Assembly: GCF_003390845.1 (NCBI RefSeq)
Contig: NZ_QMEK01000001.1
Span: 1,302,001 to 1,366,000 of the forward strand
Length of the DNA stretch: 64,000 nucleotides
Direction: 5' to 3'
Source of the DNA: Tropicimonas sp. IMCC34043
GTDB lineage: Bacteria; Pseudomonadota; Alphaproteobacteria; Rhodobacterales; Rhodobacteraceae
Numbering within the stretch: position 1 is the stretch's first letter; each line of letters begins with the position of its first letter. The notes beneath the pieces were generated by a model, which made no database searches, had not been told where the DNA came from, and was given only the letters and a program-made list of their open reading frames with translations. A program made the position numbers and the translations under genes. Below, piece by piece: positions 51,521 through 61,600 of the stretch.

Positions 51521-52861
51521 ATGCCCGAGTTTTCATTCCGAAAGGGGCTCGACCTGCCGATTACCGGCGCGCCCGAGCAAGTCATTCACCCCGGGCCGCA
51601 GGTCGGCTCGGTCGCCCTCGTCGGGCCGGACTATCTGGGGCTGAAGCCGCGGATGCTGGTTGCCGAGGGCGATGCCGTCGACCGCGGCACGCCGCTGTTC
51701 TGCGACAAGGATTCGCCCGAGGTCGTGTTCGTGTCGCCGGTCACGGGACGGGTTGGCGCAATCAACCGCGGCGACCGCCGGGTGCTGGAAAGCGTGGTGA
51801 TCGAGGTCACCGATGCCGCCGCCGAGGGCGTCGATTTCGGTGTGCTGCCGCAAGGTGCCGGCGCCGACGAGATCGCAGCCCGGATCTGTGCCGCGGGTCT
51901 CTGGACCGGATTCCGCGCCCGGCCCTATTCCCGGATCCCGGCGGCCGGTGACCGGCCCGCCGCGATCTATGTCACCGCGATGGATACTGAGCCGCTCTCC
52001 CCCGATGCCGCTGTAGTGATCGGCGAGCGGGGCGAGGATTTCACCGCCGGGCTTGCCGCCATCGCGAAGCTTGCCGAAGGGCACACCTATCTGTGCCACG
52101 CCCCGGGGGCTGCGATCCCCAGTGTCGCGGGCGTTGTGGTGGCAACCTTCGCCGGGCCGCATCCGGCCGGGCTTGCCGGCACCCACATGCATTTCCTTGA
52201 GCCGCCATCGAACAGCAAGACGGTCTGGAGCATCGGCTATCAGGACGTTCTGGCGATTGGCGCACTGATGCGGACGGGCCGTCTGAACCCCGAACGGGTG
52301 ATCGCGATCTCGGGTCCGCGGGCGGCCAATCCGCGGCTGGTGCGCACCCTTGCCGGGGCCGCGTTGAACGAGATTCTGGCGGGCGAAGCCGCGGGCGAGG
52401 CGCCGCTGCGGGTGATCTCGGGCTCGGTGCTGACGGGCCGGCATTCCGAAGGGACACTTGCCTATCTCGGGCGATATGCCCGGGCGGTGACGCTGATCAC
52501 AGAGGATCGCGAACAGATTCTGTTCGGCTGGATCGCCCCCCAATCCGACAAGTTCGCACAGATGCCGGTACTGGCATCGGCGCGCGACCGGCTGAAGAAG
52601 TTCCAGATGGGCACCAACCTGAATGGCAGCCGGCGCGCGATGGTGCCGACAGGCGTGTTCGAGGAACTGATGCCGCAGGACCTGCTGCCGACGCAGTTGC
52701 TGCGGGCGCTGCTAGTGATGGACACCGACACCGCCCAGTCGCTTGGCGCGCTCGAACTCGACGAGGAAGATCTGGCGCTTTGCACCTTCGCCTGCCCGGC
52801 GAAATACGAATACGGGGCGGCGCTGCGCGACTGCCTGGCCAAGATCGAGAAGGAGGGCTGA
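51521..52861 (+). CDS. nqrA: Na+-translocating NADH:quinone reductase subunit A
   Basis: NqrA binds ubiquinone in the Na+-NQR complex. The 446-residue product begins MPEFSFRKGLDLPITG, which is diagnostic of the family. It continues with a lipoyl-like and Rnf-C-like domain (FVSPVTGRVGAINRGDRRVL), the segment TYLCHAPGAAIPS, and ends in a helical region. It is the first gene of nqrABCDEF. The start at 51521 agrees with the family N-terminus; an open frame continues upstream but shows no homology. Confidence 0.95.
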   Translation: MPEFSFRKGLDLPITGAPEQVIHPGPQVGSVALVGPDYLGLKPRMLVAEGDAVDRGTPLFCDKDSPEVVFVSPVTGRVGAINRGDRRVLESVVIEVTDAAAEGVDFGVLPQGAGADEIAARICAAGLWTGFRARPYSRIPAAGDRPAAIYVTAMDTEPLSPDAAVVIGERGEDFTAGLAAIAKLAEGHTYLCHAPGAAIPSVAGVVVATFAGPHPAGLAGTHMHFLEPPSNSKTVWSIGYQDVLAIGALMRTGRLNPERVIAISGPRAANPRLVRTLAGAALNEILAGEAAGEAPLRVISGSVLTGRHSEGTLAYLGRYARAVTLITEDREQILFGWIAPQSDKFAQMPVLASARDRLKKFQMGTNLNGSRRAMVPTGVFEELMPQDLLPTQLLRALLVMDTDTAQSLGALELDEEDLALCTFACPAKYEYGAALRDCLAKIEKEG

Positions 52862-52864
52862 TCC

Positions 52865-54076
52865 ATGAGCCTTCGGCAAATCTTCGACCGCATCGAGCCG
52901 CAGTTCCAGAAGGGCGGCAAGCTCGAAAAGTACTTCACGCTTTACGAGATGGTGGAGTCGGTCTTTTACACCCAGAAGTCCGTGACAACGGTGGCGCCGC
53001 ACGCGCGGACCTTCACCGACATGAAGCGGATCATGTCCTACGTGGTCATCGCCACGATCCCCTGCATCCTGTTCGGGCTCTACAACACCGGGCTTCAGGC
53101 CAATATGGCGCTGGCGTCCTTGGGCGAGCCGGCAATGACCGGTTGGCGGATCGGGCTGATGCAGGCGCTTGGCGGTTTCGGGCTGAACCCTGCCAATCCG
53201 CTCGCCTGCATGTTCCACGGGCTGCTCTGGTTCCTGCCAATCTATATTGTCACGCTCATCGTCGGCGGCATCTGGGAGGTGATCTTTGCCCTCGTGCGCG
53301 GACACGAGGTCAACGAGGGCTTTCTGGTCACCTCGATGCTGTTCGTGCTGATCCTGCCCGCGTCGACGCCGCTGTGGCAGGTCGCACTTGGCATTTCCTT
53401 CGGCGTGGTGATCGGCAAGGAAGTGTTCGGCGGCACCGGCAAGAACTTCCTCAACCCTGCCCTCGTCGGGCGGGCATTCCTGTATTTCGCCTATCCCGCG
53501 CAACTGTCCGGCGATTCCGTCTGGACCCCGGTCGACGGGTTTTCGGGCGCCACGGCGCTGTCGATCACCTCGACCGACGGCATGACCGCCCTCGCGAGCC
53601 ACGGCATCACCTGGTGGCAGGCGTTCTGGGGCACCATACAGGGGTCGATGGGCGAAACCTCGGCCCTCGCCTGCATGATCGGGCTTGCGTTCCTGCTGGT
53701 CACGAAAATCGCCAACTGGCGGCTGGTGGTCGGCTGCCTTGCCGGCATGATCGGCTTTTCGCTGCTGCTGAACGTCATCGGATCCTCGACCAACCCGATG
53801 TTCGCCATGCCCTGGTACTGGCACTTCGTTCTGGGCGGCTATGCCTTTGGCCTCGCCTTCATGGTGACCGAGCCGGTGTCGGCCAGCCACACCAACGCCG
53901 GGCGCTATTGGTACGGCGGGCTGATCGGGTTCATGGTGGTGATGATCCGGGTCATCAACCCGGCCTTCCCCGAAGGCATGATGCTCGCCATCCTGTTCGG
54001 CAACATCTTCGCCCCGCTGATCGACTGGTTCGTCGTCCGGGCCAACATCGCACGGAGGGCAAAGCGCAATGCCTGA
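52865..54076 (+). CDS. nqrB: Na+-NQR subunit B
   Basis: A 403-residue membrane subunit carrying a covalent FMN and riboflavin. The FMN-attachment motif SGAT is at 227-230 (Thr230), in GFSGATALSITSTD. About ten membrane helices, LANPLACMF-like and GKNFLNPALVGRAF segments follow the RnfD/NqrB pattern. It begins 3 bases after nqrA and overlaps nqrC by 8 bases. Confidence 0.95.
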   Translation: MSLRQIFDRIEPQFQKGGKLEKYFTLYEMVESVFYTQKSVTTVAPHARTFTDMKRIMSYVVIATIPCILFGLYNTGLQANMALASLGEPAMTGWRIGLMQALGGFGLNPANPLACMFHGLLWFLPIYIVTLIVGGIWEVIFALVRGHEVNEGFLVTSMLFVLILPASTPLWQVALGISFGVVIGKEVFGGTGKNFLNPALVGRAFLYFAYPAQLSGDSVWTPVDGFSGATALSITSTDGMTALASHGITWWQAFWGTIQGSMGETSALACMIGLAFLLVTKIANWRLVVGCLAGMIGFSLLLNVIGSSTNPMFAMPWYWHFVLGGYAFGLAFMVTEPVSASHTNAGRYWYGGLIGFMVVMIRVINPAFPEGMMLAILFGNIFAPLIDWFVVRANIARRAKRNA

Positions 54077-54878
54077 GCCAGAAACCAACGGGGGCTTTGT
54101 TGCCCGCTGGAAGGCGCTGCCGGTCGATTCGGTGCCAAAGACGCTGTTCGTCGCCATCACGCTGTGCCTGTTCTGTTCGATGATCGTGGCCGCCGCCGCC
54201 GTGGCGCTGCGCCCGGTGCAGGAGGCCAACAAGCTGCGCGACAAGCAGCTGAACATCCTGCAGGTCGCGGGACTCTACGAGCCCGGCATCAACGTGGCCG
54301 AGGCGTTCAAGGCGTTCGAGCCGCGGGTGGTGGACCTGGAGACCGGGACCTTCACCGACCGGTTCGATGCCGCGTCCTTTGACGACCGCGCCGCCGCCAG
54401 CGACCCGGACCTGAGCCAGCCGCTGACGGACGATCCGGCCGGGATCGGCCGGCAGGGTCGCTATCAGGTCGTCTATCTGCTGAACGACGCCCAGGGCGAT
54501 CTGGAGCGGATCATCCTGCCGATCCACGGCTATGGGCTCTGGTCCACGCTCTGGGGGTTCATCGCGCTCGGGCCCGACGGCAACGAGATCTATGGCCTGC
54601 AGTTCTATGACCAGGCCGAAACGCCGGGTCTGGGTGCCGAGGTCGACAATCCGCGCTGGAAGGCGCTGTGGCACGGCAAGAAGCTGCGCGACGAGGATGG
54701 CGCGCTGCAGATCAACGTCTCGAAAGGCGCGCCAAACGCCGCGATGGCACCCTATCATGTCGACGCGCTGGCGGGTGCCACGCTGACCTCGCGCGGGGTC
54801 GACAACCTTGTCCGCTTCTGGATGGGCGAAGCAGGCTTCGCCCCCTTCCTCGAAAACCTCAAGACAGGAGCCGTCTGA
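54069..54878 (+). CDS. nqrC: Na+-NQR subunit C
   Basis: A 269-residue protein with one N-terminal membrane helix (about 24-45) and a periplasmic domain. The FMN-threonine motif appears as [11 protein letters not shown], with Thr238 the expected attachment site for ApbE. The block [20 protein letters not shown] is typical of NqrC/RnfG. The N-terminal extension (MPEPETNGG) is short. It overlaps nqrB by 8 bases and nqrD by 1 base. Confidence 0.94.
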   Translation: MPEPETNGGFVARWKALPVDSVPKTLFVAITLCLFCSMIVAAAAVALRPVQEANKLRDKQLNILQVAGLYEPGINVAEAFKAFEPRVVDLETGTFTDRFDAASFDDRAAASDPDLSQPLTDDPAGIGRQGRYQVVYLLNDAQGDLERIILPIHGYGLWSTLWGFIALGPDGNEIYGLQFYDQAETPGLGAEVDNPRWKALWHGKKLRDEDGALQINVSKGAPNAAMAPYHVDALAGATLTSRGVDNLVRFWMGEAGFAPFLENLKTGAV

Positions 54879-55531
54879 TGGCCGAGACGCGACGCAGCTA
54901 CCTGGTCGATCCGCTGGTCGACAACAACCCGATCACCCTGCAGGTGCTGGGCATCTGCTCGGCGCTTGCCGTCACCTCCTCGCTGAAGGTTGCCTTCGTG
55001 ATGGCGCTGGCGGTGACGCTGGTGACCGCCTTTTCGTCGATGTTCATCTCGATGCTGCGCAACCAGATCCCCAGTTCGATCCGGATCATCGTGCAGATGG
55101 TGATTATCGCCAGCCTCGTGATCGTGGTCGACCAGTTCCTCAAGGCGTTCCTGTTCGACATCTCGAAAACGCTGTCGGTCTTTGTCGGGCTGATCATCAC
55201 CAACTGCATCGTGATGGGCCGTGCCGAGGCATTCGCGATGAAGAACCCGCCCATCGACAGCTTTGTCGACGGGATCGGCAACGGCATGGGATACGGGCTG
55301 ATCCTGATGATGGTCGGCGTCGTGCGCGAGCTGTTCGGATCGGGTTCGCTGTTCGGGATCACGATCTTCCAGACCGTCAACAACGGCGGCTGGTACGTGC
55401 CGAACGGCCTGCTGCTGCTGCCGCCCTCGGCCTTTTTCATCATCGGGCTGTTCATCTGGGCCTTCCGCACCTGGAAACCGGAACAGGTCGAGGAACGCGA
55501 TTTCAAGATCCAGACGGCGGAGGCGCACTGA
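54878..55531 (+). CDS. nqrD: Na+-NQR subunit D
   Basis: A 217-residue membrane subunit with six helices that, with NqrE, holds the intramembrane iron centre and forms part of the Na+ path. Signature segments are [21 protein letters not shown], the helix with [15 protein letters not shown] (the conserved Cys is a ligand candidate) and GFWNGxG-like [16 protein letters not shown]. Start and stop overlap the neighbours by one base (TGATG). Confidence 0.95.
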   Translation: MAETRRSYLVDPLVDNNPITLQVLGICSALAVTSSLKVAFVMALAVTLVTAFSSMFISMLRNQIPSSIRIIVQMVIIASLVIVVDQFLKAFLFDISKTLSVFVGLIITNCIVMGRAEAFAMKNPPIDSFVDGIGNGMGYGLILMMVGVVRELFGSGSLFGITIFQTVNNGGWYVPNGLLLLPPSAFFIIGLFIWAFRTWKPEQVEERDFKIQTAEAH

Positions 55532-56139
55532 TGGAGGGTCTGCTTTCCCTTGCCGTCAAGGCGGTCTTTGTCGAGAATCTGGCGCTGTCGTTCTTCCTTG
55601 GCATGTGCACCTTCATCGCCGTCTCGAAGAAGATCTCGACCGCGATCGGGCTCGGCGTTTCGGTCATGGTGGTGCAGGCGATCACGGTGCCCGCGAACAA
55701 CCTGATCCTGAACGGGCTGCTGAAACCCGGCGCGCTGGCCTGGGCCGGGTTCCCGGACGTCGATCTGACCTTTCTTGGCCTCATCTCCTATATCGGGATG
55801 ATCGCGGCCATCGTGCAGATCCTCGAGATGTTCCTCGATAAGTACATCCCGGCGCTCTACAACGCGCTCGGGATCTTCCTGCCGCTGATCACGGTGAACT
55901 GCGCGATCATGGGTGGATCGCTGTTCATGGTCGAGCGCGACTATAACTTCCCCGAAGCGGTGACCTACGGCATCAGCTCGGGCTTCGGCTGGGCGCTTGC
56001 CATCACCGCCATGGCGGGCGTGCGCGAAAAGCTGAAATATTCCGACGTCCCCGCCGGTTTGCAGGGATTGGGGATCACCTTCATCACCGCGGGTCTGATG
56101 GCCATGGGCTTCATGTCCTTCAGCGGCGTCAAGCTGTAG
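55531..56139 (+). CDS. nqrE: Na+-NQR subunit E
   Basis: A 202-residue, six-helix partner of NqrD. The segment [20 protein letters not shown] and the helix [15 protein letters not shown] contain the two conserved cysteines expected to bind iron together with those of NqrD. The start follows the nqrD stop by one-base overlap, and nqrF begins 9 bases after its stop. Confidence 0.95.
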   Translation: MEGLLSLAVKAVFVENLALSFFLGMCTFIAVSKKISTAIGLGVSVMVVQAITVPANNLILNGLLKPGALAWAGFPDVDLTFLGLISYIGMIAAIVQILEMFLDKYIPALYNALGIFLPLITVNCAIMGGSLFMVERDYNFPEAVTYGISSGFGWALAITAMAGVREKLKYSDVPAGLQGLGITFITAGLMAMGFMSFSGVKL

Positions 56140-56148
56140 GGGGCGGAC

Positions 56149-57369
56149 ATGCAGACCTTCGTTCTGGGCGTCGCCCTGTTCACCCTGATCGTGCTGGCGC
56201 TGGTCACAATCATCATCCTGGCGCGCGCGCGGCTGGTGTCGTCGGGCAGCGTCAGCATCACCATCAACGGCGAGAAGACGATCTCGGTTCCCGCAGGCGG
56301 CAAGCTGCTGCAGACGCTGGCGGGACAGCACCTGTTCGTGCCCTCGGCCTGCGGCGGTGGCGGAACCTGCGCGCAGTGCCGGGTGCGGGTACATTCCGGG
56401 GGCGGGTCGATCCTGGCCACCGAAGAGACCCACATCACCAAGCGCGAGGCCGCCCGCGGCGACCGTCTGTCGTGCCAGGTGGCGGTCAAGCAGGACATGG
56501 AGATCGAGGTCCCCGAAGAGGTCTTCGGGGTCAAGAAATGGGAATGTACCGTCGTCTCGAACGACAACGTCGCCACCTTCATCAAGGCGCTGGTGCTGAA
56601 ACTGCCCGAAGGCGAGCACGTGAACTTCCGCGCCGGCGGCTACATCCAGATCGCGGCGCCGGCGCACGAACTCAAGTTCTCGGAATTCGAGGTGGCCGAG
56701 GAATATCGGGAAGACTGGGACAAGTTCGATTTGTGGAAGATCGAATCGGTCGTCGACGAGCCGATCGAGCGTGCCTATTCGATGGCGAACTATCCCGAGG
56801 AACGCGGCATCATCATGCTCAACGTCCGGGTCGCCACGCCCCCGCCCGGCAGCGCGCACCTGCCGCCGGGCAAGATGTCGTCCTACATCTTCAATCTGAA
56901 GCCCGGCGACAAGGTCACGATCTCGGGTCCGTTCGGCGAGTTCTTTGCCCGCGACACCGAGAAGGAAATGGTGTTCGTCGGCGGCGGTGCCGGCATGGCG
57001 CCGATGCGCAGCCACATCTTCGATCAGCTCAAGCGGCTGAATTCGAAGCGCAAGATCAGCTTCTGGTACGGCGCCCGGTCAAAGCGCGAGATGTTCTTTG
57101 TCGAGGATTTCGATTCGCTCGCGGCCGAAAACCCGAACTTCGACTGGCACGTCGCGCTGTCGGATGCGCAGCCCGACGACAACTGGACAGGCTACACCGG
57201 CTTCATCCACAACGTGCTCTACCAGCAATACCTAAAGGATCACCCGGCGCCGGAGGATTGCGAATATTACATGTGCGGCCCGCCGATCATGAACCAGTCG
57301 GTGATCAAGATGCTGCTCGATCTGGGCGTCGACCGCGAAGACATCATGCTGGACGATTTCGGCGGCTGA
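56149..57369 (+). CDS. nqrF: Na+-NQR subunit F (NADH-binding, 2Fe-2S, FAD)
   Basis: The 406-residue electron entry subunit. It has an N-terminal membrane helix (about 3-25), then a ferredoxin-type 2Fe-2S domain with Cys68, 74 and 77 in [10 protein letters not shown] and Cys109. A FAD domain ([18 protein letters not shown]) and an NADH-binding domain ([29 protein letters not shown]) follow. It ends the operon and is followed by a good terminator. Confidence 0.96.
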   Translation: MQTFVLGVALFTLIVLALVTIIILARARLVSSGSVSITINGEKTISVPAGGKLLQTLAGQHLFVPSACGGGGTCAQCRVRVHSGGGSILATEETHITKREAARGDRLSCQVAVKQDMEIEVPEEVFGVKKWECTVVSNDNVATFIKALVLKLPEGEHVNFRAGGYIQIAAPAHELKFSEFEVAEEYREDWDKFDLWKIESVVDEPIERAYSMANYPEERGIIMLNVRVATPPPGSAHLPPGKMSSYIFNLKPGDKVTISGPFGEFFARDTEKEMVFVGGGAGMAPMRSHIFDQLKRLNSKRKISFWYGARSKREMFFVEDFDSLAAENPNFDWHVALSDAQPDDNWTGYTGFIHNVLYQQYLKDHPAPEDCEYYMCGPPIMNQSVIKMLLDLGVDREDIMLDDFGG

Positions 57370-57397
57370 GCCGGCGGGACCGCAAGCAGATCCACGG

Positions 57398-57433
57398 GGG
57401 GCCGGTGCCGAAAGGTCCCGGCCCCTTTCCTTT
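57398..57433 (+). terminator. Rho-independent terminator of nqrABCDEF
   Basis: GGGGCCGG (57398-57405) pairs with CCGGCCCC (57418-57425) around a 12-base loop and is followed by TTTCCTTT. It starts 28 bases after the nqrF stop. Confidence 0.75.
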
Positions 57434-57503
57434 GCAGGCCCGGCATCCCTGCCCTGCAGTCAGGGCCCGCGGCCTTCCGCCCAATCCGGAACGGAAACTG
57501 TTG

Positions 57504-57533
57504 CGGACACGGGGAATTGAACCGCGCTAGAAT
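57504..57533 (+). promoter_or_regulatory. Candidate promoter of the CBS-domain gene
   Basis: CGGACA (57504-57509) and TAGAAT (57528-57533) are 18 bases apart, about 65 bases upstream of the ATG at 57597. The same -35 hexamer CGGACA is found upstream of the small gene at 40227. Confidence 0.4.
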
Positions 57534-57596
57534 GGATCGAAGCTCCGGCAGGCGGCACGACCCACCGCCCCGGAATAGAGGAGAAAGAGTGGACCA

Positions 57597-58118
57597 ATGC
57601 ACCGCAAGACCGAACATCCGATCAGCCACGAGAACCCGCATACGCACAGCCAGTCGCTCGAATCGAACATGATGCCGAGCGGGACCTCGGCCACGGCCCA
57701 GATGGTGCTGGACGACAAGGGGGGAGAAATCTACTCGGTCCGTCCCGCCGATTCGGTCCATCATGCCTCGGAGGTGCTGAAGGCCCACAACATCGGCGCG
57801 GTGCTGGTACGCGACCAGAACGGCCATATGGTGGGGATCCTGACCGAACGCGACATCGTGCGCGGCTTTGCCGAACTGCCGGGCGAGACTTATAGCAAGC
57901 AGGTCGAGGATCTGATGACGAAGGATGTCATCACCTGCGCCGCCGGCGATCACGTGTTCGAATTGCTGCACGTGATGGTCAAGGGCAACTTCCGCCACCT
58001 GCCGGTGATGGATGGCGACCATGTGCTCGGCGTGATCTCGATCCGCGACGTGGTGAAGTTCCGCCTGCAGGAGCTGGAATACGAGGCGCTGAAGCTGAAA
58101 CAGATGATCGTCGGCTGA
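57597..58118 (+). CDS. CBS-domain pair protein
   Basis: A 173-residue protein with two tandem CBS domains (about 45-105 and 110-165): VRPADSVHHASEVLKAHNIGAVLVRDQNGHMVGILTERD and VEDLMTKDVITC...FRHLPVMDGDHVLGVISIRDVVKF. CBS pairs bind adenine nucleotides and act as energy sensors. The first 40 residues are histidine-rich and polar (HRKTEHPISHENPHTHSQS). The partner is unknown. An AGGAGAAAG lies 10-18 bases upstream. It follows the nqr terminator but has its own promoter-like sequence. Confidence 0.85.
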   Translation: MHRKTEHPISHENPHTHSQSLESNMMPSGTSATAQMVLDDKGGEIYSVRPADSVHHASEVLKAHNIGAVLVRDQNGHMVGILTERDIVRGFAELPGETYSKQVEDLMTKDVITCAAGDHVFELLHVMVKGNFRHLPVMDGDHVLGVISIRDVVKFRLQELEYEALKLKQMIVG

Positions 58119-58206
58119 CCCCGCGATCCCGGTACCGTCGCGGCCCAGCCCAGAGTTCCGAACCGGCGCCGTACCAGCGACCCCTCGCCTCTATCGGCCT
58201 CGGGCG

Positions 58207-58224
58207 GGGGCGCAAACGCGCCCC
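58207..58224. terminator. Hairpin between convergent CBS and small-protein genes
   Basis: A 7-bp perfect stem (GGGGCGC, 58207-58213, with GCGCCCC, 58218-58224) and an AAAC loop sit in the 131-base gap between two convergent genes. The T-run is absent on both strands. It is likely to end at least one transcript. Confidence 0.55.
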
Positions 58225-58249
58225 AACCCTGTGGCCGCGCGCGTCCCTC

Positions 58250-58519
58250 CTAACTGACGCCATCCATCAGCACATAGACGTCGATTGGCGGGACGACCGT
58301 ATGTTCCACCTGGGACCGGGTGGCGGCCTCGCTGCTGACCGCGGCCTTCATCCGGTCGAGGTCGACCCCCTCGCAGAGGAGTGCGACCCGATCCGCCTCG
58401 GCATGACGCAGCACGCGGTAGCTGTCGCAGAACTCCGCAAAGATCTTCTTGCGCATGTCGCCGCCCTTCAGCCAGGTGTCCATGTTCCCCACCGCGTGGC
58501 TCAGGATTACCGTTGTCAT
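58250..58519 (-). CDS. Small conserved-looking protein, unknown function
   Basis: An 89-residue protein with ordinary codon use and a strong GGAGGAGACGGCGG leader directly before its ATG. It reads VILSHAVGNMDTWLKGGDMRKKIFAEFCDSYRV and then a strand-rich segment (VALLCEGVDLDRMKAAV, VYVLMDGVS). The layout could be a small ferredoxin-like alpha/beta fold. No family is recognised. It lies downstream of mfd on the same strand with a hairpin between them, so it may be transcribed separately. Confidence 0.6.
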   Translation of the reverse strand: MTTVILSHAVGNMDTWLKGGDMRKKIFAEFCDSYRVLRHAEADRVALLCEGVDLDRMKAAVSSEAATRSQVEHTVVPPIDVYVLMDGVS

Positions 58520-58541
58520 CCGCCGTCTCCTCCCCTGTTCT

Positions 58542-58560
58542 GCGCCGGCGATCCCGGCGC
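58542..58560 (-). terminator. Hairpin after mfd
   Basis: A 7-bp perfect stem (58542-58548 with 58554-58560) with a 5-base loop lies about 80 bases downstream of the mfd stop and just upstream of the next minus-strand gene. No T-run is seen. Confidence 0.4.
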
Positions 58561-58637
58561 TGAAACCAAGGTTAACACAATGTGACGTCGATGGCTGTTA
58601 CGTTCCGGGGATCGGCAAGGTGCGGGGCGCGGCGCCG

Positions 58638-61600
58638 TCAGCGCACGGCGGTCGCCGCGGCTGCGTTCGCGTGCTCGGCCAGATCCCGCGCGATGGCGAA
58701 GGCCCCCTTGATCTTGTCGGCGTTGCTGGCCCAGTCGCGGCGCACGATGATCTTGTTGTCCTTGATCTTTGCGGTTCCGCCCTGGTCCTGAACGAAGGCC
58801 ACCAGCCCGGCGGGATTGGCGAACTTGTCGTTGTGGAACTGGATCGTCGCGCCTTTGGGTCCGCCGTCCAGCCGGGCGATGCCGGCGCGTTTGCACATCG
58901 CCTTGATCCGCACGATCAACAGCAGCGTATTGACCTCTTTCGGCAGCTTGCCGAAGCGGTCGATCAGTTCGGCCGCGAAGCCTTCGAGCTCGACCTTGGT
59001 GGTCAGCGCCGAGAGCCGCCGGTAAAGCCCGAGACGCACGTCGAGATCGGGCACATATTCCTCGGGGATCAGCACCGGCACGCCAAGGTTGATCTGCGGC
59101 GCCCACTGGCCGTCGTCGTCGGTCAGACCTTCGAAGTCGCCGGAGCGGATCCGGGAAATCGCCTCTTCCAGCATGGTCTGGTAAAGCTCGTATCCGACCT
59201 CGCGCATCTGGCCGGACTGCTCCTCGCCCACCAGATTGCCGGCCCCGCGAATATCGAGGTCCTGCGAGGCGAGCGTGAATCCCGCCCCGAGGCTGTCGAG
59301 CGAGCCGAGCACCCGCAGCCGCTTTTCCGCCGTCGCGGTCAGCTTGGCCCGCGGCTTGGTGGTCAGATAGGCATAGGCCCGCGTCTTGGCGCGCCCGACC
59401 CGGCCGCGAATCTGATAAAGCTGCGCCAGCCCGAACATGTCGGCCCGGTGCACGACCATGGTGTTGGCGGTCGGAATATCCAGACCCGATTCCACGATGG
59501 TGGTGGCCAGAAGCACATCGAACTTGCCGTCATAGAAGGCGTTCATCCGGTCATCGAGCTGCCCTGCCGCCATCTGGCCATGCGCCACCACATAGCTGAC
59601 CTCGGGCACCTGTTCGCGCAGGAACGCCTCGATCTCGGGCAGGTCCGAGATGCGGGGGACGACATAGAAACTCTGCCCGCCGCGATAATGTTCGCGCAGC
59701 AGCGCCTCGCGGATGGTGATGGCGTCGAATTCGGACACGTAGGTGCGGATCGCCAGCCGGTCGACCGGCGGCGTGCCGATGATCGACAGATCGCGCACCC
59801 CCGACAGCGACATCTGCAGCGTCCGCGGGATCGGCGTCGCGGTCAGCGTCAGCACATGGACGTCCGAGCGCATCTCCTTCAGCCGTTCCTTGTGGGTGAC
59901 GCCGAAGTGCTGTTCCTCGTCGATGATCAAGAGGCCGAGGTTCTTGAACTTCACCGCCTTGGCAAGCAGCGCATGGGTGCCGATGGCGATATCGACCGAG
60001 CCGTCGGTCAAACCCTTGCGGGTCTCGGCGGCCTCCTTCGAGGACACGAAGCGCGACAGCGGCCGCACCTTGAGCGGCAGGCCGCGGAACCGCTCGGCAA
60101 AGCTCTTGCCGTGCTGACGAGCGAGCAGCGTCGTCGGCGCGATCACCGCGACCTGCATCCCCGACATCGCGGCGACAAAGGCCGCGCGCATCGCCACCTC
60201 GGTCTTGCCGAAACCGACATCGCCGCAGATCAGACGATCCATCGGCATCCCCGATCCGAGGTCGGTCAGCACATCCTCGATCGCCTTCAGTTGGTCCTCG
60301 GTCTCCTGATAGGGGAAACGGGCCGAGAATTCCTCCCAGATGTGATGCTCGGGCTCCAGCACCGGCGCCTTGCGCAGCGCGCGTTCGGCGGCAATGCGCA
60401 TCAGCTTGTCGGCGATCTGGCGGATCCGCTCCTTCAGCTTGGCCTTCTTGGCCTGCCAGGCGCCGCCGCCGAGCCTGTCGAGCAACCCCTCTTCATGGCC
60501 GAAGCGCGACAGCAGTTCGATATTCTCGACCGGCAGGTAAAGCCGCGCGCCTTCGGCATATTCGAGATGGATCATCTCGTGATCGGCGCCGAGCGCATTG
60601 ACGATCTCGAGGCCCTTGTAGCGGCCGACACCGTGATCGACGTGCACGACCAGATCGCCGGGGCTGAGCGACTGCGCCTCGGTCAGGAAATTCTCCGCCC
60701 GGCGTTTGCTGCGCGGCTTGCGGATCAGCCGGTCGCCCAGAACATCCTGTTCCGAGATGACCGTCAGCCCCTTGCCCTCGAAGCCGTGTTCCAGCGCCCA
60801 GACCGCAAGGTAGAGCCCGCCCTTGCCCTCGGGGATGTCGCGGTCGTCGCGGATCTCGGTCAGGCCGAGGACGCCCTCGTCCTCCATCAACCCCTTCAGG
60901 CGTTCGCGCGCGCCCTCGGAATAGCTGGCGACAACGACATTGCCATGGTCGCGTTTTGCCCGAACATGATCGGCGAGGGCCGCAAAAAGATTGACGTTTT
61001 CCAGCTTTCGCTCGGGCGAGAAGTTGCGCCCGATGCGGCCGCCCGCGTCGATCACGCCCGGCCCGACGCCCTGCGGCAGCGCCGAAAGCCGCAGCATCCG
61101 GTGGTCTGCAATGGCCGCAGCCCAGGCCGCATCGTCAAGATACAGCCCCTGCGGCGGTGCGGGTTTATAGACGGAATCGAGCCGCGCCCGCGAAGTCATC
61201 GCCTCGCGCCGGTTGTCATAGCTGTCGGCAATCGAGTCCCAGCGCGCGATGCGGGCAGCCTCGCCCTGATCGTCGAGAATGATCGTGGCGCCGGGGAGAT
61301 AGTCGAAGATGGTCTCGAGCCGGGTGTGGAAGAACGCCAGCCAATGTTCCATCCCGGCGTGTTTGCGCCCGGCGCTGACCGCCTCGTAAAGCGGATCGTC
61401 GCTGCCCGCGGCACCGAATTCGATGCGATAGGTCTGGCGGAACCGGGTGATCGACGCCTCGTCGAGGATGACCTCGGACACCGGCGCCAGATCGACCGAG
61501 TTGAGCTTTTCGATGGTGCGCTGGGTCGCGGCGTCAAAGCGGCGCGCGCCGTCGAGAACATCGCCGAACAGATCGAGCCGCACCGGACCCGCGTGTCCCG

